From NCBI GenBank assembly GCA_029865675.1, contig JARXAU010000117.1, positions 1 to 5,515 of the forward strand: a DNA stretch of 5,515 bases, given 5' to 3'. The stretch is from Rhodoferax sp. Its GTDB lineage: Bacteria; Pseudomonadota; Gammaproteobacteria; Burkholderiales; Burkholderiaceae_C. Under the pieces are notes generated by a model, which had not been told where the DNA came from, did no database searches, and saw only the letters and a program-made list of their open reading frames with translations. Shown here piece after piece: positions 5,203 through 5,515 of this stretch. Each line of letters begins with the position of its first letter. The stretch's first letter is position 1. The translations under genes and the position numbers were made by a program.

Positions 5203-5515
5203 AGCGTTGGGGTGGTAGTTGCAGTGTGCCCAAAACCATGTCGGTTAAGAGCTCGATTTCAGAAACTGCTTCGTTGCTGTTGCGGATCGAGTGTGCTGTT
5301 CCACCGATCAGCATAGGTCGGGTAAACGCCGTACGGTTACCTAAGGTTAGAGGAACTAATTTCTCGACTGTTTTAGACTGTCCATTACCTGGTGCATCGA
5401 CTGTCAACTGAATAGTCTGCATAAAGCACGGGAATTGCTTGTCTCTAAGAATGGCATTCATTGCAGACTGGTCATCCCGTCTGTGCATCTGAGTGGAGTT
5501 GGGTACAACAAACAC
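5201..5515 (-). CDS. parA: Probable ParA partition ATPase, C-terminal fragment
   Basis: Only the last 104 codons are in the window; the 5' part lies beyond position 5515, and the GTG at the edge is probably an internal valine. ParA ATPases bind nucleoid DNA in the ATP form and pull ParB-centromere complexes. The Walker A and B motifs would lie outside, so identity rests on the tail and on context. A hydrophobic strand with Pro (FVVPNS) opens the fragment. Later NRTAFTRPMLIGGTAHSI followed by AVSEIELLTDMVLGTL fits the ParA-type ending, in which an Arg-x-Ala-Phe helix and a Gly turn precede the final EIxxL helix. The insert around 40-55 (DAPGNGQSKTVEK) is polar and not typical. It sits 8 bp upstream of parB in the standard parA-parB order. 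Other Mrp/MinD-type ATPases are the main alternative. Confidence 0.65.
   Translation of the reverse strand: MFVVPNSTQMHRRDDQSAMNAILRDKQFPCFMQTIQLTVDAPGNGQSKTVEKLVPLTLGNRTAFTRPMLIGGTAHSIRNSNEAVSEIELLTDMVLGTLQLPPQR

Overview
The window looks like the replication and partition core of an iteron-controlled, low-copy plasmid from a gammaproteobacterium, most likely a Pseudomonas or close relative. That host guess is inference. It rests on the Rep_3-type initiator beside an iteron field, a ParA/ParB pair next to it, and a RulB/UmuC-like SOS polymerase gene of the kind carried on Pseudomonas plasmids. No chromosomal housekeeping gene, tRNA, rRNA or CRISPR array is visible.

Layout: positions 1-351 are a flank with no convincing gene but with two perfect 8-bp inverted repeats. 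At 352 the sequence becomes a Y-family DNA polymerase V catalytic subunit (umuC/rulB type) that runs to 1566 on the + strand. The first about 31 residues of that protein are missing, including the first catalytic aspartate, so the gene is a 5'-truncated pseudogene. It converges with the replication initiator gene (1576-2886, - strand), with only 9 bp between the two stop codons. Upstream of rep lie a nested dyad in the leader, a probable promoter, an AT-rich stretch with repeats, a regular array of six degenerate iterons with 21-22 bp periodicity (3062-3187), and eleven dispersed, better conserved iterons (3230-3949). Beyond these are parB (4140-5192, - strand) and the 3' end of a probable parA (5201-5515, - strand, running off the window).

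How it works together: Rep is expected to bind the close-packed iterons and open the AT-rich region next to them. The dispersed, closer-to-consensus iterons look like an incompatibility and copy-control field that would titrate Rep or pair plasmids by handcuffing. The nested AGGTG dyad between promoter and start codon is a plausible autoregulatory operator or a translation-controlling hairpin. ParA and ParB, in one tight operon reading towards the origin, would provide segregation; no centromere was identified with confidence. The polymerase remnant is an accessory module whose 5' end was replaced by other DNA, apparently by insertion or recombination at a highly conserved codon block.
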